Source of the DNA: Ructibacterium gallinarum
GTDB taxonomy: Bacteria; Bacillota; Clostridia; Monoglobales; Monoglobaceae
NCBI RefSeq assembly: GCF_014982785.1
Contig: NZ_JADCKB010000009.1
Span: 48,799 to 112,798 of the forward strand
Reading direction: 5' to 3'
Length of the DNA stretch: 64,000 nucleotides
Shown here: piece after piece, positions 17,557 through 28,632 of the stretch
Position numbering within the stretch: the stretch's first letter is position 1
Layout of the letters: every line of letters starts with the position of its first letter
Translations under genes and position numbers: made by a program
The notes under the pieces: generated by a model
Told to the model about the DNA's origin: nothing
What the model saw: only the letters and a program-made list of their open reading frames with translations
The model's database searches: none

Positions 17557-19767
17557 ATGAAAAAACCGATTATAGAAGAACAGCAGATTACGGATACACT
17601 GGAGCAGAATTATATGCCTTATGCCATGAGTGTTATTATTTCCCGTGCCATACCGGAAATAGATGGTTTTAAGCCTTCTCACCGTAAACTGTTGTACACC
17701 ATGTACAAAATGGGATTACTCAGCGGCGGCCGTACCAAGTCCGCGAATGTGGTGGGGCAGACCATGCGGCTGAACCCTCATGGTGATCAGGCGATATACG
17801 AAACCATGGTGCGTCTGACAGAAGGTAATGGAGCATTGCTTTTGCCGTTGGTGGATTCTAAGGGAAATTTTGGCCGGCAGTATTCCAGAGATATGGCTTA
17901 TGCCGCCTCAAGATACACCGAGGTGAAGCTTGCCAAGGTTTGTAGTGAAATTTTCCGGGATATGGACAAAAATACCATTGATTTTGTGGATAATTACGAT
18001 GGCACTATGAAGGAACCCGTTTTGCTTCCCACCACGTTCCCCAATATATTGGCAAACCCGAATCAGGGGATTGCTGTGGGAATGGCGTCCAATATTTGTA
18101 GTTTTAATCTCAGAGAGCTGTGCGAAGCGACCATTTTGGTAATGAAGGATCCGCAGGCGGATTTGCTGGAAGTTATGCCGGCACCGGATTTTCCGCTGGG
18201 CGGCGCAATTATTTATGACCCCAATGAAATGCGGGAGATTTATCAGACAGGGCGCGGCAGTATCAAGATTCGGGCAAAATATACGTATGACAAAAAACAG
18301 AATTGTATTGATATCAAAGAAATTCCCTATACCACAACGGTAGAAGCAATCGTGGAGAAGATCGTAGATCTGGTGAAAGCCGGAAAGCTGAAAGAAATTT
18401 CCGATATTCGAGACGAAACCGATAAAACGGGTTTGAAGCTGACCATTGACCTAAAGCGGGGTACCGATCCGGACAAGCTGATGGCACGGCTGTTCCGTAT
18501 GACGCCTTTGCAGGATAGCTTTGGCTGCAATTTTAATGTTTTGGTAGAAGGATCCCCCATGGTTTTGGGCGTCAATGATCTGCTTTGTGAGTGGCTGAGA
18601 TTCCGCAGGAGCTGTGTGCTTCGAGGTATTGCTTTTGATATTGGAAAAAAACAGGAAAAACTGCATTTGCTGGAAGGGCTTGAGCTGATACTGCTTGACA
18701 TTGACAAGGCGATCAAAATTGTGCGGGAGACGGAAGAAGATGCCATGGTCGTTCCCAATTTAATGGATGGCTTTGGAATCGATGAGGTTCAGGCAGAGTT
18801 TGTGGCAGAAATCAAACTGCGGAATCTGAACAAGGACTATATCTTAAAGCGTACGGCTGAAATCGAGCAGCTGAAAGAGGAAATTGAAGAACTTCAGAAT
18901 ATTCAAAACAGCAAAGCCCGCATTAATAAGGTAATTGAAAAACAGTTAAAAGAAGCGGCAAAAAAATACGGTACTGACCGCCGGACGGAACTGATTTCAC
19001 CGGATAGTGTGCAGGAGGTGGAACCGGAGCAGATGATAGAAGATTATGCTGTCCGGTTGTTTCGGACCGAACAAAATTATATTAAGAAAATTTCTCTGGT
19101 TTCACTGCGTTCCAGCGGAGAACAACGGCTGAAGGAGGATGATGTGATCCTTCAAGAAGAAGAGACAACCAATCGAGCAGAAATTTTGTTTTTTGTCAGC
19201 AGCGGGGATGTATATAAGCTCCGTGCCCATGAAATCCCTGACGGTAAGGCTAGCCAGTTGGGAGAGTTTATTCCCAACCTTTTGGGAATCGACGGCAAGG
19301 AAAATATCGTGGGAATGGTGCTCAGCGGCGATTATAGCGGTCATATTCTGTTTTGCTTTGCAAACGGAAAATGTGCCAAGATTCCGCTTAAAAGTTATGA
19401 AACCAAGTCAAACCGGCGCAGGCTTACCGGCGGATTTGCGGTACAATCACCGCTGGTCAGCATGATCTTCCTGCCGGAGGATATGGAGATTGTGCTAAAG
19501 AGTACAGCGGATAAGGCGCTTACGGTCAAGACGGAAAAAATTCCAGTAAAAACGACTCGAACCAGCCAGGGTGTACAGACCATGACCTTGCGGAAGAATG
19601 CTGTGGTGAAAGAAGCAAAACTTGCTGAAAACTGTGGGCTTTTGAATTATGAGCATTACAGGAGCCGGAATATCCCGGCTGCGGGATCTGTTATCCGGCA
19701 AGAGGATAAGGGAATCGAGCAGATGGGATTTACGCTTGCCCCTATGGAAGAAGAAACAAAAGAATGA
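17557..19767 (+). CDS. parC: ParC/GyrA-like type II topoisomerase DNA-cleaving subunit
   Basis: 736 residues, 27 nt after parE and clearly in the same operon. The winged-helix domain carries the catalytic tyrosine (Y120, in AASRYTE) and the quinolone-contact helix, which reads NPHGDQAIYE: Gln78 replaces the usual Ser and Glu82 occupies the acidic position. A long coiled-coil tower region (about 430-480) and a beta-pinwheel C-terminal domain follow. The GyrA-box needed for DNA wrapping was not recognised, which favours a topoisomerase IV role. It cleaves and rejoins DNA as the partner of the upstream ATPase. Confidence 0.88.
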   Translation: MKKPIIEEQQITDTLEQNYMPYAMSVIISRAIPEIDGFKPSHRKLLYTMYKMGLLSGGRTKSANVVGQTMRLNPHGDQAIYETMVRLTEGNGALLLPLVDSKGNFGRQYSRDMAYAASRYTEVKLAKVCSEIFRDMDKNTIDFVDNYDGTMKEPVLLPTTFPNILANPNQGIAVGMASNICSFNLRELCEATILVMKDPQADLLEVMPAPDFPLGGAIIYDPNEMREIYQTGRGSIKIRAKYTYDKKQNCIDIKEIPYTTTVEAIVEKIVDLVKAGKLKEISDIRDETDKTGLKLTIDLKRGTDPDKLMARLFRMTPLQDSFGCNFNVLVEGSPMVLGVNDLLCEWLRFRRSCVLRGIAFDIGKKQEKLHLLEGLELILLDIDKAIKIVRETEEDAMVVPNLMDGFGIDEVQAEFVAEIKLRNLNKDYILKRTAEIEQLKEEIEELQNIQNSKARINKVIEKQLKEAAKKYGTDRRTELISPDSVQEVEPEQMIEDYAVRLFRTEQNYIKKISLVSLRSSGEQRLKEDDVILQEEETTNRAEILFFVSSGDVYKLRAHEIPDGKASQLGEFIPNLLGIDGKENIVGMVLSGDYSGHILFCFANGKCAKIPLKSYETKSNRRRLTGGFAVQSPLVSMIFLPEDMEIVLKSTADKALTVKTEKIPVKTTRTSQGVQTMTLRKNAVVKEAKLAENCGLLNYEHYRSRNIPAAGSVIRQEDKGIEQMGFTLAPMEEETKE

Positions 19768-19772
19768 AAAAG

Positions 19773-19807
19773 AGCTCCCAGCACTGCTTTTTGCAGGGCT
19801 GGGAGCT
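19773..19807. terminator. Bidirectional terminator between parC and lacZ
   Basis: A 10-bp stem AGCTCCCAGC/GCTGGGAGCT with an inner CTGC/GCAG extension, flanked by A runs on the left and T runs on the right, so it can stop transcription on both strands. The genes converge here. Confidence 0.9.
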
Positions 19808-19817
19808 TTTTGCATAT

Positions 19818-22661
<2,844 letters not shown>

Positions 22662-22673
22662 TTAAAATGGTAA

Positions 22674-22733
22674 AGCGGCTTGCTTTTTGCCGCCTAATTA
22701 AGTTCATTATAAAAGAAAATCTTCGAATGTAAA
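22674..22733 (-). promoter_or_regulatory. lacZ promoter and leader hairpin
   Basis: On the minus strand TTTACA (22728-22733) and a perfect TATAAT (22706-22711) are 16 bp apart. Between the promoter and the ribosome site there is a small GCGGC/GCCGC hairpin (about 22674-22693), a possible operator or leader structure. Confidence 0.7.
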
Positions 22734-22791
22734 CGAAAGGTTTTTAACAAATATATGAATATTTTAACCTAATAGGAAGATGATGCTGCAG

Positions 22792-22820
22792 TTGACAAAG
22801 CGGCGGCAAGATGATAGAAT
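22792..22820 (+). promoter_or_regulatory. Promoter of feoA-ybaK
   Basis: Consensus TTGACA (22792-22797), 17-bp spacer, TAGAAT (22815-22820), 24 nt before the feoA start. Confidence 0.85.
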
Positions 22821-22844
22821 AAATAAAAACAGGCGGAGGCGAAA

Positions 22845-23069
22845 ATGATGAAAACCCTGAAAAATGTACCCTGTGGTCAGTCAGCAGTAGTAAAAAAACT
22901 TTGGGGGAGCGGCGCTTTACGGCGGCGGATCATGGATATGGGTATTACCAAGGGGACGGAAATCCAGGTGCGGAAGGTGGCGCCCCTGGGAGATCCCTTG
23001 GAAATCACCCTGCGGGGATATGCATTGACCTTGCGGAAAGAAGACGCCGATTTGATTGAAGTTTTTTAA
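22845..23069 (+). CDS. feoA: FeoA-like small SH3-fold protein
   Basis: 74 residues matching FeoA in length and pattern: a first strand ending in G, an RRRIMDMGITKGTEIQV core and the APLGDPLEITLRGYALTLRKEDADLIEV end. FeoA proteins assist the ferrous-iron transporter FeoB. No feoB lies in the window; the downstream gene is ybaK, so the role may lie elsewhere or feoB is distant. Two consecutive ATG codons (22845, 22848) follow a GGAGG site; either may be used. Confidence 0.88.
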   Translation: MMKTLKNVPCGQSAVVKKLWGSGALRRRIMDMGITKGTEIQVRKVAPLGDPLEITLRGYALTLRKEDADLIEVF

Positions 23070-23101
23070 TTCCATTTAAGGCAGAAAAGGAGTGGCTGAA
23101 A

Positions 23102-23584
23102 TTGAAAAAAGCACCCAAAACCAACGCCATGCGATATTTGGAAAAGCATAAGGTGGCCCATCGGGAGCTGTTATATGAGAGCGACGGTTTTATGGACGGT
23201 GTATCCATTGCTAAAAAACTGGGACAACCAATGGAAAAGACTTTTAAAACTTTGGTTACGGTGGGAAAGAGCAGGAATCATTATGTGTTTGTAGTGCCGG
23301 TAGCTGAGGAACTGGATTTGAAGAAAGCGGCCGCAGCAGTGGGAGAAAAAGCGGTGGAAATGATTCATGTGAAGGAGATTACGGCAGTGACCGGATATGT
23401 CCGGGGAGGATGCAGTCCTTTGGGAATGAAAAAGCAGTTTCCGACCGTAATTGATCAAAGCGCGCTCGCTCATGAGGAAATTATGTTCAGCGGCGGCCGG
23501 CTTGGGGCGCAGATCGCCATGGATCCTCGGCTTTTGACCGATTTGATTGGCGCGGAGTTTAGAGATATTATTGTAAAGGGATAA
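23102..23584 (+). CDS. ybaK: YbaK/EbsC family Cys-tRNA(Pro) deacylase
   Basis: 160 residues from TTG 23102, 32 nt after feoA, with AAGGAG in front. The YbaK core is recognisable (KTLVTVGKSRNHYVFVVP near residues 42-60, then GYVRGGCSPLGMKKQFPTVID at about 98-118). The family hydrolyses cysteine mischarged onto tRNA(Pro). The PLGMKK motif of true YbaK rather than ProX proteins is present. Ends in a strong terminator. Confidence 0.92.
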   Translation: MKKAPKTNAMRYLEKHKVAHRELLYESDGFMDGVSIAKKLGQPMEKTFKTLVTVGKSRNHYVFVVPVAEELDLKKAAAAVGEKAVEMIHVKEITAVTGYVRGGCSPLGMKKQFPTVIDQSALAHEEIMFSGGRLGAQIAMDPRLLTDLIGAEFRDIIVKG

Positions 23585-23592
23585 ATAAAAAG

Positions 23593-23630
23593 AGCCGCGG
23601 CGGTGCAAAACACCGTCAGCGGCTTTTTTT
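23593..23630. terminator. Bidirectional terminator between ybaK and proA
   Basis: AGCCGC/GCGGCT outer stem and CGGTG/CACCG inner stem, loop CAAAA, flanked by A5 on the left and T7 on the right; it serves ybaK (+) and proA (-). Confidence 0.9.
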
Positions 23631-23634
23631 ATGT

Positions 23635-24891
23635 CTATTCTCGAATTTGTCCGTTTCCAAAAATAATATATTTGGTGGTGGTGAGCTCGGCAAGACCCAT
23701 GGGGCCGCGGGCGTGAATTTTCTGGGTGCTGATGCCGATTTCTGCACCAAAGCCGAATTCAAAACCGTCCGTAAACCGTGTGGAAGCGTTTACATATACG
23801 GCTGCCGCATCAATTTCGTCCAGGAATTTCTGGGACGCCGCATAGTCCCGGGTGACGATAGCTTCACTGTGTCGGCTGTTATAACGGTTGATGTGGGAAA
23901 TGGCTTCTTCCAGACTGTCTACAATTTTGACAGCGAGCTTAAGGTCGAGATATTCCTGTCCCCAGTCATCTTCACTGGCGGGAATCGCATCTGGATAGAG
24001 AGAGCAGACACGCTGGTCACCAATAATTTCCACGCCGCGCTTTGCCAATTCAGGTAGAATCATGGGCAGAAATGCCCCGGCTGCGGCCTGGTGCACCAAA
24101 AGTTTTTCTTCCGCATTGCAGACGGATGGCCGCTGGGTTTTGGCATTGATGACAATCCTTTTTGCCATTTCCAGATCTGCGGAAGAATCTACATAAACAT
24201 GACAGTTTCCGGTTCCGGTTTCAATGGCGGGTACCGTGGCGTTTTCTACTACGGCGCGGATCAATCCCGCACCGCCCCGGGGGATGATGACATCAAGGTA
24301 TTCGTTTAGCCGCATCAAGGCGGTGGCGCTTTCCCGGCTGGTATCTTCTACCAGATGGATGCTGCCTTCCGGAAGCCCTGCGGCGTATGCGGCTTCCTGC
24401 ATAACCTTTACAATCGCCCGGTTGGAGAAAGCGGCTTCCTTTCCGCCTCGGAGAATCACTGCATTTCCGGCCTTGATACATAGCCCTGCCGCATCTGCCG
24501 TCACGTTAGGCCGAGCTTCATAAATAATACCGATTACACCCAGAGGAACTCGTACCTTGCCTATTTTCAATCCGTTGGGCCGTTTGACCTGGGAGATCAT
24601 TTCCCCAATGGGATCCGGCAGTGCGGCAATCTGTTCAATACCTTCTGCCATACCCGAAATCCGTTGTTGATTCAGCATCAGCCGATCCAGAAGCCCCTGG
24701 CGCATGCCGTTTTGTTTCCCCTGCTCCAGATCGCGGGCGTTTTCCTGCAGCAAAAAACTGGTCTGCTCCCGCAGAGCTGCGGCCATGGCCAAGAGAGCCT
24801 TGTTTTTTACCCTGGTGGAAAGCGCGGCAAGCTGATAGGAGGCTTCTTTTGCCTGACGTCCTTTTCTGTTTAATTCTTCTACTGCGTTCAT
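23635..24891 (-). CDS. proA: Gamma-glutamyl phosphate reductase
   Basis: 418 residues, normal for ProA. The aldehyde-dehydrogenase fold has the nucleotide-binding region with PLGVIGIIYEARPNVTADAA, the catalytic cysteine in QRPSVCNAEEK, and the C-terminal TRFTDGFEFGFGAEIGIST motif. It reduces gamma-glutamyl phosphate to glutamate semialdehyde in proline synthesis. Start ATG 24891 is 9 nt after GGGGGAG; a longer in-frame ORF reaching 24990 crosses the promoter and is rejected. proB, the usual neighbour, is missing here; the gene is alone and divergent from tatD. Confidence 0.95.
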   Translation of the reverse strand: MNAVEELNRKGRQAKEASYQLAALSTRVKNKALLAMAAALREQTSFLLQENARDLEQGKQNGMRQGLLDRLMLNQQRISGMAEGIEQIAALPDPIGEMISQVKRPNGLKIGKVRVPLGVIGIIYEARPNVTADAAGLCIKAGNAVILRGGKEAAFSNRAIVKVMQEAAYAAGLPEGSIHLVEDTSRESATALMRLNEYLDVIIPRGGAGLIRAVVENATVPAIETGTGNCHVYVDSSADLEMAKRIVINAKTQRPSVCNAEEKLLVHQAAAGAFLPMILPELAKRGVEIIGDQRVCSLYPDAIPASEDDWGQEYLDLKLAVKIVDSLEEAISHINRYNSRHSEAIVTRDYAASQKFLDEIDAAAVYVNASTRFTDGFEFGFGAEIGISTQKIHARGPMGLAELTTTKYIIFGNGQIRE

Positions 24892-24924
24892 ATGGGTCAT
24901 CTCCCCCTGAAAATTGATTTTGGG

Positions 24925-24956
24925 TTGATTATAGCATATTTTTATGGTATAATCAA
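24925..24956. promoter_or_regulatory. Overlapping divergent promoters of proA and tatD in one palindrome
   Basis: TTGATTATA (24925-24933) and TATAATCAA (24948-24956) are exact reverse complements. On the plus strand TTGATT (24925) and TATAAT (24948) form a 17-bp-spaced promoter for tatD. On the minus strand TTGATT (24951-24956) and TATAAT (24928-24933) form an equally spaced promoter for proA. Each -35 box overlaps the -10 box of the other promoter. Confidence 0.85.
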
Positions 24957-24988
24957 GCAGTAACTTGGAAAAGACAGGAGCGAAAATC

Positions 24989-25756
24989 ATGTTGTTTGAT
25001 ACCCATGCGCATTATGATGATGCGCGTTTTGATGAAGATAGGGAACAGGTCATTGCCAGTCTTGCAGATTGCGGAGTGGGATACGTTATGAATATTGGTG
25101 CGGATATGGAAACCTCACGCCGGGCGGTTGACCTTGCCGATCGGTATGATTTTTTTTATGCCTCCGTGGGGGTGCATCCCAGCGATGTTGAAAATTTAAC
25201 CCAGCAGGATATGGAAACATTAAAACGTATGGCTATGGAAAATCCAAAGGTGCGTGCCATTGGAGAAATCGGCCTTGATTATCACTACGATACACCAGAA
25301 CCGGAAGTGCAGAAAAAATGGTTGATCCGCCAGCTTCAGCTGGCACAGGAATTGGACATGCCGGTGGTCATCCACGATCGGGAGTCAAAGGGACAGTGTA
25401 TTGAAATCCTACGTCAGATGAAAATCTCCAAAGGGGTCATGCACTGTTTTTCCGGCAGTGCGCAGACGGCCAAGGAACTGGTAAAAATGGGTTTCATGAT
25501 TTCCTTTACCGGGGTTTTGACCTTTAAAAATGCCCGAAAAGCTGTGGAAGCCTGTGCGGCAGTTCCCATAGACCGGCTGATGATAGAAACGGACTGTCCG
25601 TATATGGCGCCGGAGCCCCACAGGGGAGAGCGGAATTATAGCGGATATGTGAAATATGTAGCCCAAAAAATGGCGGAAATCAAAGGAGTGTCTTATGAAG
25701 AAATGGTGCGGATCACCACCGAAAATGCTCTGCGGTTTTACAGAATTGAGAAATAA
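24989..25756 (+). CDS. tatD: TatD family metal-dependent DNase
   Basis: 255 residues. The N-terminal metal motif FDTHAHYDD, the GEIGLDYHYD motif (about residue 90-99), VIHDRES, MHCFSG and ETDCPYMAPEPHRGERN are all present, as in the TatD/YcfH amidohydrolase-like nucleases (3'-5' exonuclease or D-aminoacyl-tRNA deacylase activity in characterised members). Start ATG 24989 follows CAGGAG; an earlier in-frame TTG (24965) lies too close to the promoter. Followed directly by the palindromic element. Confidence 0.95.
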   Translation: MLFDTHAHYDDARFDEDREQVIASLADCGVGYVMNIGADMETSRRAVDLADRYDFFYASVGVHPSDVENLTQQDMETLKRMAMENPKVRAIGEIGLDYHYDTPEPEVQKKWLIRQLQLAQELDMPVVIHDRESKGQCIEILRQMKISKGVMHCFSGSAQTAKELVKMGFMISFTGVLTFKNARKAVEACAAVPIDRLMIETDCPYMAPEPHRGERNYSGYVKYVAQKMAEIKGVSYEEMVRITTENALRFYRIEK

Positions 25757-25760
25757 GACA

Positions 25761-26065
25761 GGCTGTACGCAATCTTAAATGCGTACAGCCTTCAGACTGT
25801 CGAAAAAGTCGTTATACCGCAAGCGGAATGAAAAATAACATACCTTTCTTTTTCATCAAAACTTAAACTTTTGCGAAAAAATGACGCCGGATTCATCGAG
25901 AAACCGGCGTCATTGCTTGCTTTTCCCGCAATCGCTCTCTACCGTACCTTTGTACGCCGACGAAAGCGATTGCGGAAAATCTAACTTCTTTTTTCAACAT
26001 CTGTCAGCGTGTCGATACTTTATCGACACGCTGCAGGCTGTACGCATTTAAGATTGCGTACAGCC
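25761..26065. repeat. 305-bp palindrome-built intergenic element with 30-bp terminal inverted repeats
   Basis: The ends (25761-25790 and 26036-26065) are perfect 30-bp inverted copies of each other, and each end is itself a hairpin with an 11-bp stem (GGCTGTACGCA/TGCGTACAGCC) and an 8-nt loop. Between them lie three further strong hairpins: 25880-25890 with 25904-25914 (11 bp), 25921-25936 with 25965-25979 (15 bp, one bulge) and 26005-26017 with 26021-26033 (13 bp, 3-nt loop). No ORF is supported inside. It fills the gap between convergent tatD and malic enzyme genes and probably also terminates both. It resembles a MITE or clustered palindromic repeat, but no second copy is in the window. 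Confidence 0.8.
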
Positions 26066-26079
26066 TTTGCTTTTTGGTT

Positions 26080-27240
26080 TTAGTTTTGCGCCTTCCAGGC
26101 GTCTGCGGCGGCTTTGGCAACCGCTTGAGAAACCCGGGGATCAAACGCTTTGGGAATAATATTTTGGGGCGAGAGTTCTTCCGGTGGAATCAGCGCCGCC
26201 AGGGCATAAACAGCGGCGGCTTTCATTTCTTCTGTGATCCGTTTGGCACCGGCGTCCAGTGCACCCCGGAACAGCCCTGGAAAGACCAGAACGTTATTGA
26301 TCTGGTTGGGATAATCGCTTCTGCCGCTGCCGACGACGGCCGCACCGGCGGCAAGGGCTTTTTCGGGCATAATTTCGGGTATGGGGTTTGCCATGGCAAA
26401 GACAACGGGATCCTTTGCCATGGAACGCACCATTTCTTCCGAAACAATATTGGGGGCTGAAACGCCGATCAGTACATCGGCGCCTTTGAGAACATCAGAA
26501 AGATTGCCTTTTTGCAGTTCCGGATTGGTGATTTCAGCCATTTTGGCTTGTTCCGGGTTGACCCCATCCATTCCCCGGAAAATGGCACCGGCTTTGTCTA
26601 CCAGCGTCAGATTTTTTGCGCCGATGGCTAGAAGCATTTTAGCAATGGCAATTCCCGCGCTCCCGGCGCCGTTAACGATGATTTTCACGTTTTCGATCTG
26701 TTTGTTTACCACACGGAGGGCATTGAGTATACCTGCACAGACCACAATAGCGGTGCCGTGCTGGTCGTCATGAAAGACCGGGATATCCAGTGCTTCTTGC
26801 AGGCGGCGTTCCACTTCAAAGCACCGGGGGGCGGAAATATCCTCAAGATTAATCCCTCCAAAACCCGGGGCAATATTTTTTACGGTATTTACAATTTCGT
26901 CCACGTCTTGGGTGGCAAGACATATGGGAAAAGCGTCTACGTCTGCAAAGTTTTTAAACAGCACGCATTTCCCTTCCATGACGGGCATGGCTGCTTCAGG
27001 ACCGATGTTGCCCAGCCCCAGAACGGCAGAGCCGTCGGTGACTACGGCAACCAGATTCCCTTTTCTGGTATAGTCATATACTTTCCCTTTGTCTTTGGCA
27101 ATTTCTCGGCAGGGTTCTGCTACGCCGGGGGTATAGGCAACAGAAAGCTGGTCCGTGGTCTGGGTCTGTGCCCGTGCAGATACTTCAATTTTTCCCCGCA
27201 GTTCTTTGTGCAGCTTCAGTGCCTGTTCGTTGTAATTCAT
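26080..27240 (-). CDS. NAD(P)-dependent malic enzyme, short bacterial form
   Basis: 386 residues, the length of the single-module bacterial/archaeal type without a phosphotransacetylase tail. Motifs include AYTPGVAEPCREI, VTDGSAVLGLGNIGPEAAMPVMEGK, the metal-site FHDDQHGTAI and the nucleotide loop VNGAGSAGIAIA. It decarboxylates malate to pyruvate with reduction of NAD or NADP; the coenzyme cannot be read from sequence by eye. It is 17 nt after coaX in a three-gene minus-strand operon. Confidence 0.93.
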   Translation of the reverse strand: MNYNEQALKLHKELRGKIEVSARAQTQTTDQLSVAYTPGVAEPCREIAKDKGKVYDYTRKGNLVAVVTDGSAVLGLGNIGPEAAMPVMEGKCVLFKNFADVDAFPICLATQDVDEIVNTVKNIAPGFGGINLEDISAPRCFEVERRLQEALDIPVFHDDQHGTAIVVCAGILNALRVVNKQIENVKIIVNGAGSAGIAIAKMLLAIGAKNLTLVDKAGAIFRGMDGVNPEQAKMAEITNPELQKGNLSDVLKGADVLIGVSAPNIVSEEMVRSMAKDPVVFAMANPIPEIMPEKALAAGAAVVGSGRSDYPNQINNVLVFPGLFRGALDAGAKRITEEMKAAAVYALAALIPPEELSPQNIIPKAFDPRVSQAVAKAAADAWKAQN

Positions 27241-27257
27241 TTGTTATCTCTCCTTCA

Positions 27258-28025
27258 TCAGCAATTTTTTTCGTATAAGATTCTGAGCCCATCCAGTGTC
27301 AGCATACGGTCAACCACGTCAATGGTTTGGGATTCTTCCGCAATGGTTCCTGCAAGGCCGCCGGTAGCAATGACTTTGCAGTCTGGTGCATTCAGTTCCG
27401 CTTTCATTCGGCCGACAATACCATCGACCTGGGCAACCTGGCCAAAGACCGCGCCGGATTGCATAGAAGCTACGGTATTTTTCCCAATGACTCGAGGCGG
27501 TTTTTTAATCTCCACCCGTGGCAGTTTGGCGGCCTGTTCAAACAGGGCGTCCATGGCGATTTTCACGCCCGGAGTAATGACGCCGCCCAAGTAATCACCT
27601 TGCCGGTCAATGGCACAGAAGGTGGTGGCGGTTCCAAAATCAACAATAATCAACGGTTTCCCGTATTTGTGTATGGCTGCCACCGCATTCACAATCCGAT
27701 CGGCGCCCACCTCTTTGGGATTGTCGTAGAGAATCTGCATATCGGTTTTGGTTCCCGGACCAACAATCATAGGCTCGCATTCTACGTACCGCCGGACAGC
27801 GTTATTTAAAGCGTGCATAATTGGTGGAACAACGGAGGAAATGATCACGGCCTCTATGTCTTTGGCTGTAATCTGCTCCGTTCCCAGAAATTGCAGCAGG
27901 AGCATTCCGATTTCATCCGAAGCACGGTTTTTGTCGGTTGCCATCCGCCAGTGCCGGAGCATTTTTGTTTCATTATATAAGGCAACTACAGTATTGGTGT
28001 TGCCTACATCAATGGCCATCAGCAT
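27258..28025 (-). CDS. coaX: Type III pantothenate kinase
   Basis: 255 residues with the ASKHA-fold phosphate motifs DVGNTNTVVALY (residues 5-16) and IIVDFGTATTF (about 127-137), plus the family stretch GADRIVNAVAA. CoaX phosphorylates pantothenate, the first step of CoA synthesis. Start ATG 28025 is 5-6 nt after AAGGTG; ATG 28019 is an alternative. Located between the phosphodiesterase and the malic enzyme, in one operon. Confidence 0.94.
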   Translation of the reverse strand: MLMAIDVGNTNTVVALYNETKMLRHWRMATDKNRASDEIGMLLLQFLGTEQITAKDIEAVIISSVVPPIMHALNNAVRRYVECEPMIVGPGTKTDMQILYDNPKEVGADRIVNAVAAIHKYGKPLIIVDFGTATTFCAIDRQGDYLGGVITPGVKIAMDALFEQAAKLPRVEIKKPPRVIGKNTVASMQSGAVFGQVAQVDGIVGRMKAELNAPDCKVIATGGLAGTIAEESQTIDVVDRMLTLDGLRILYEKNC

Positions 28026-28043
28026 ATTTTCACCTTATTTCTT

Positions 28044-28505
28044 TTATTGATTTTCTTTCAGACAGATTTTTACTTTCCCGTCTGTGATTTCAATGATTCC
28101 GTAGCTTTGCCAGCTGCTGCCGGGATTGAGAATCTGGATGCCGTCCTGTTCGGTTAGCAAAGGAAGGTGGGTGTGGCCGAAAATACAAATATCGGCATGA
28201 TGTTTTTTCGCCTCCTGTACCAGCCGGAAAGTGGAATGGCGGACGCCGTATAGGTGTCCGTGCGTTAAAAAAATTTTTTTGCCGCCGAAGACGAATACCC
28301 GCTGCGTTGGCACGTTAAATACATTAAAATCATTGTTTCCCAGCACAAATTCGCAGGGCAGTTCGGGCCATGCGTCAAGAATATCGTCTACGTCCCGCTG
28401 TACGTCGCCTGCGTGAATGATCAGGTTAATATCCGGTTCTTTTTCTATGGCACGGCGGATACTGTTAAAATTCTTGTGGGAATCACTCAGTACAATCGCT
28501 TTCAT
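28044..28505 (-). CDS. YfcE/MJ0936-type metallophosphoesterase
   Basis: 153 residues. The calcineurin-like phosphoesterase motifs are visible in order: DSHKN near the start, HAGDV (about 32-36), GNNDF (about 55-59), LTHGH and IFGHTHLP (about 107-114). Family members hydrolyse phosphodiesters; the substrate is unknown. Start ATG 28505 follows AAGAAGG. A longer frame to 28856 runs through the promoter and into the divergent gene and is rejected. First gene of the operon with coaX and the malic enzyme. Confidence 0.9.
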   Translation of the reverse strand: MKAIVLSDSHKNFNSIRRAIEKEPDINLIIHAGDVQRDVDDILDAWPELPCEFVLGNNDFNVFNVPTQRVFVFGGKKIFLTHGHLYGVRHSTFRLVQEAKKHHADICIFGHTHLPLLTEQDGIQILNPGSSWQSYGIIEITDGKVKICLKENQ

Positions 28506-28545
28506 TGCAGACCTTCTTTCCCAAGATAAAAAATTTGTATGAAAC

Positions 28546-28574
28546 ATTATAGCATAATATGAAAAATTTGTCAC
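28546..28574 (-). promoter_or_regulatory. Promoter of the phosphodiesterase-coaX-malic enzyme operon
   Basis: Minus strand GTGACA (28569-28574), 17-bp spacer, perfect TATAAT (28546-28551), 41 nt before the start codon. Confidence 0.75.
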
Positions 28575-28632
28575 GAATTTTCTTTTCCTTGCATAAAGTA
28601 TAAGTAGCAGACTGTAACAGGAGGGGATTTTC

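Noticed and set aside
24892..24990. N-terminal extension of proA
   Set aside because: The extension covers the promoter and ribosome site; the translated part is unrelated to ProA.
25761..26065. Palindromic element as a CRISPR array or tRNA cluster
   Set aside because: The repeats are inverted, not direct with constant spacers, and no cloverleaf or CCA end can be drawn.
26758..27594. 278-aa plus-strand frame over malic enzyme and coaX
   Set aside because: It spans the junction of two well-supported minus-strand genes and has no ribosome site.
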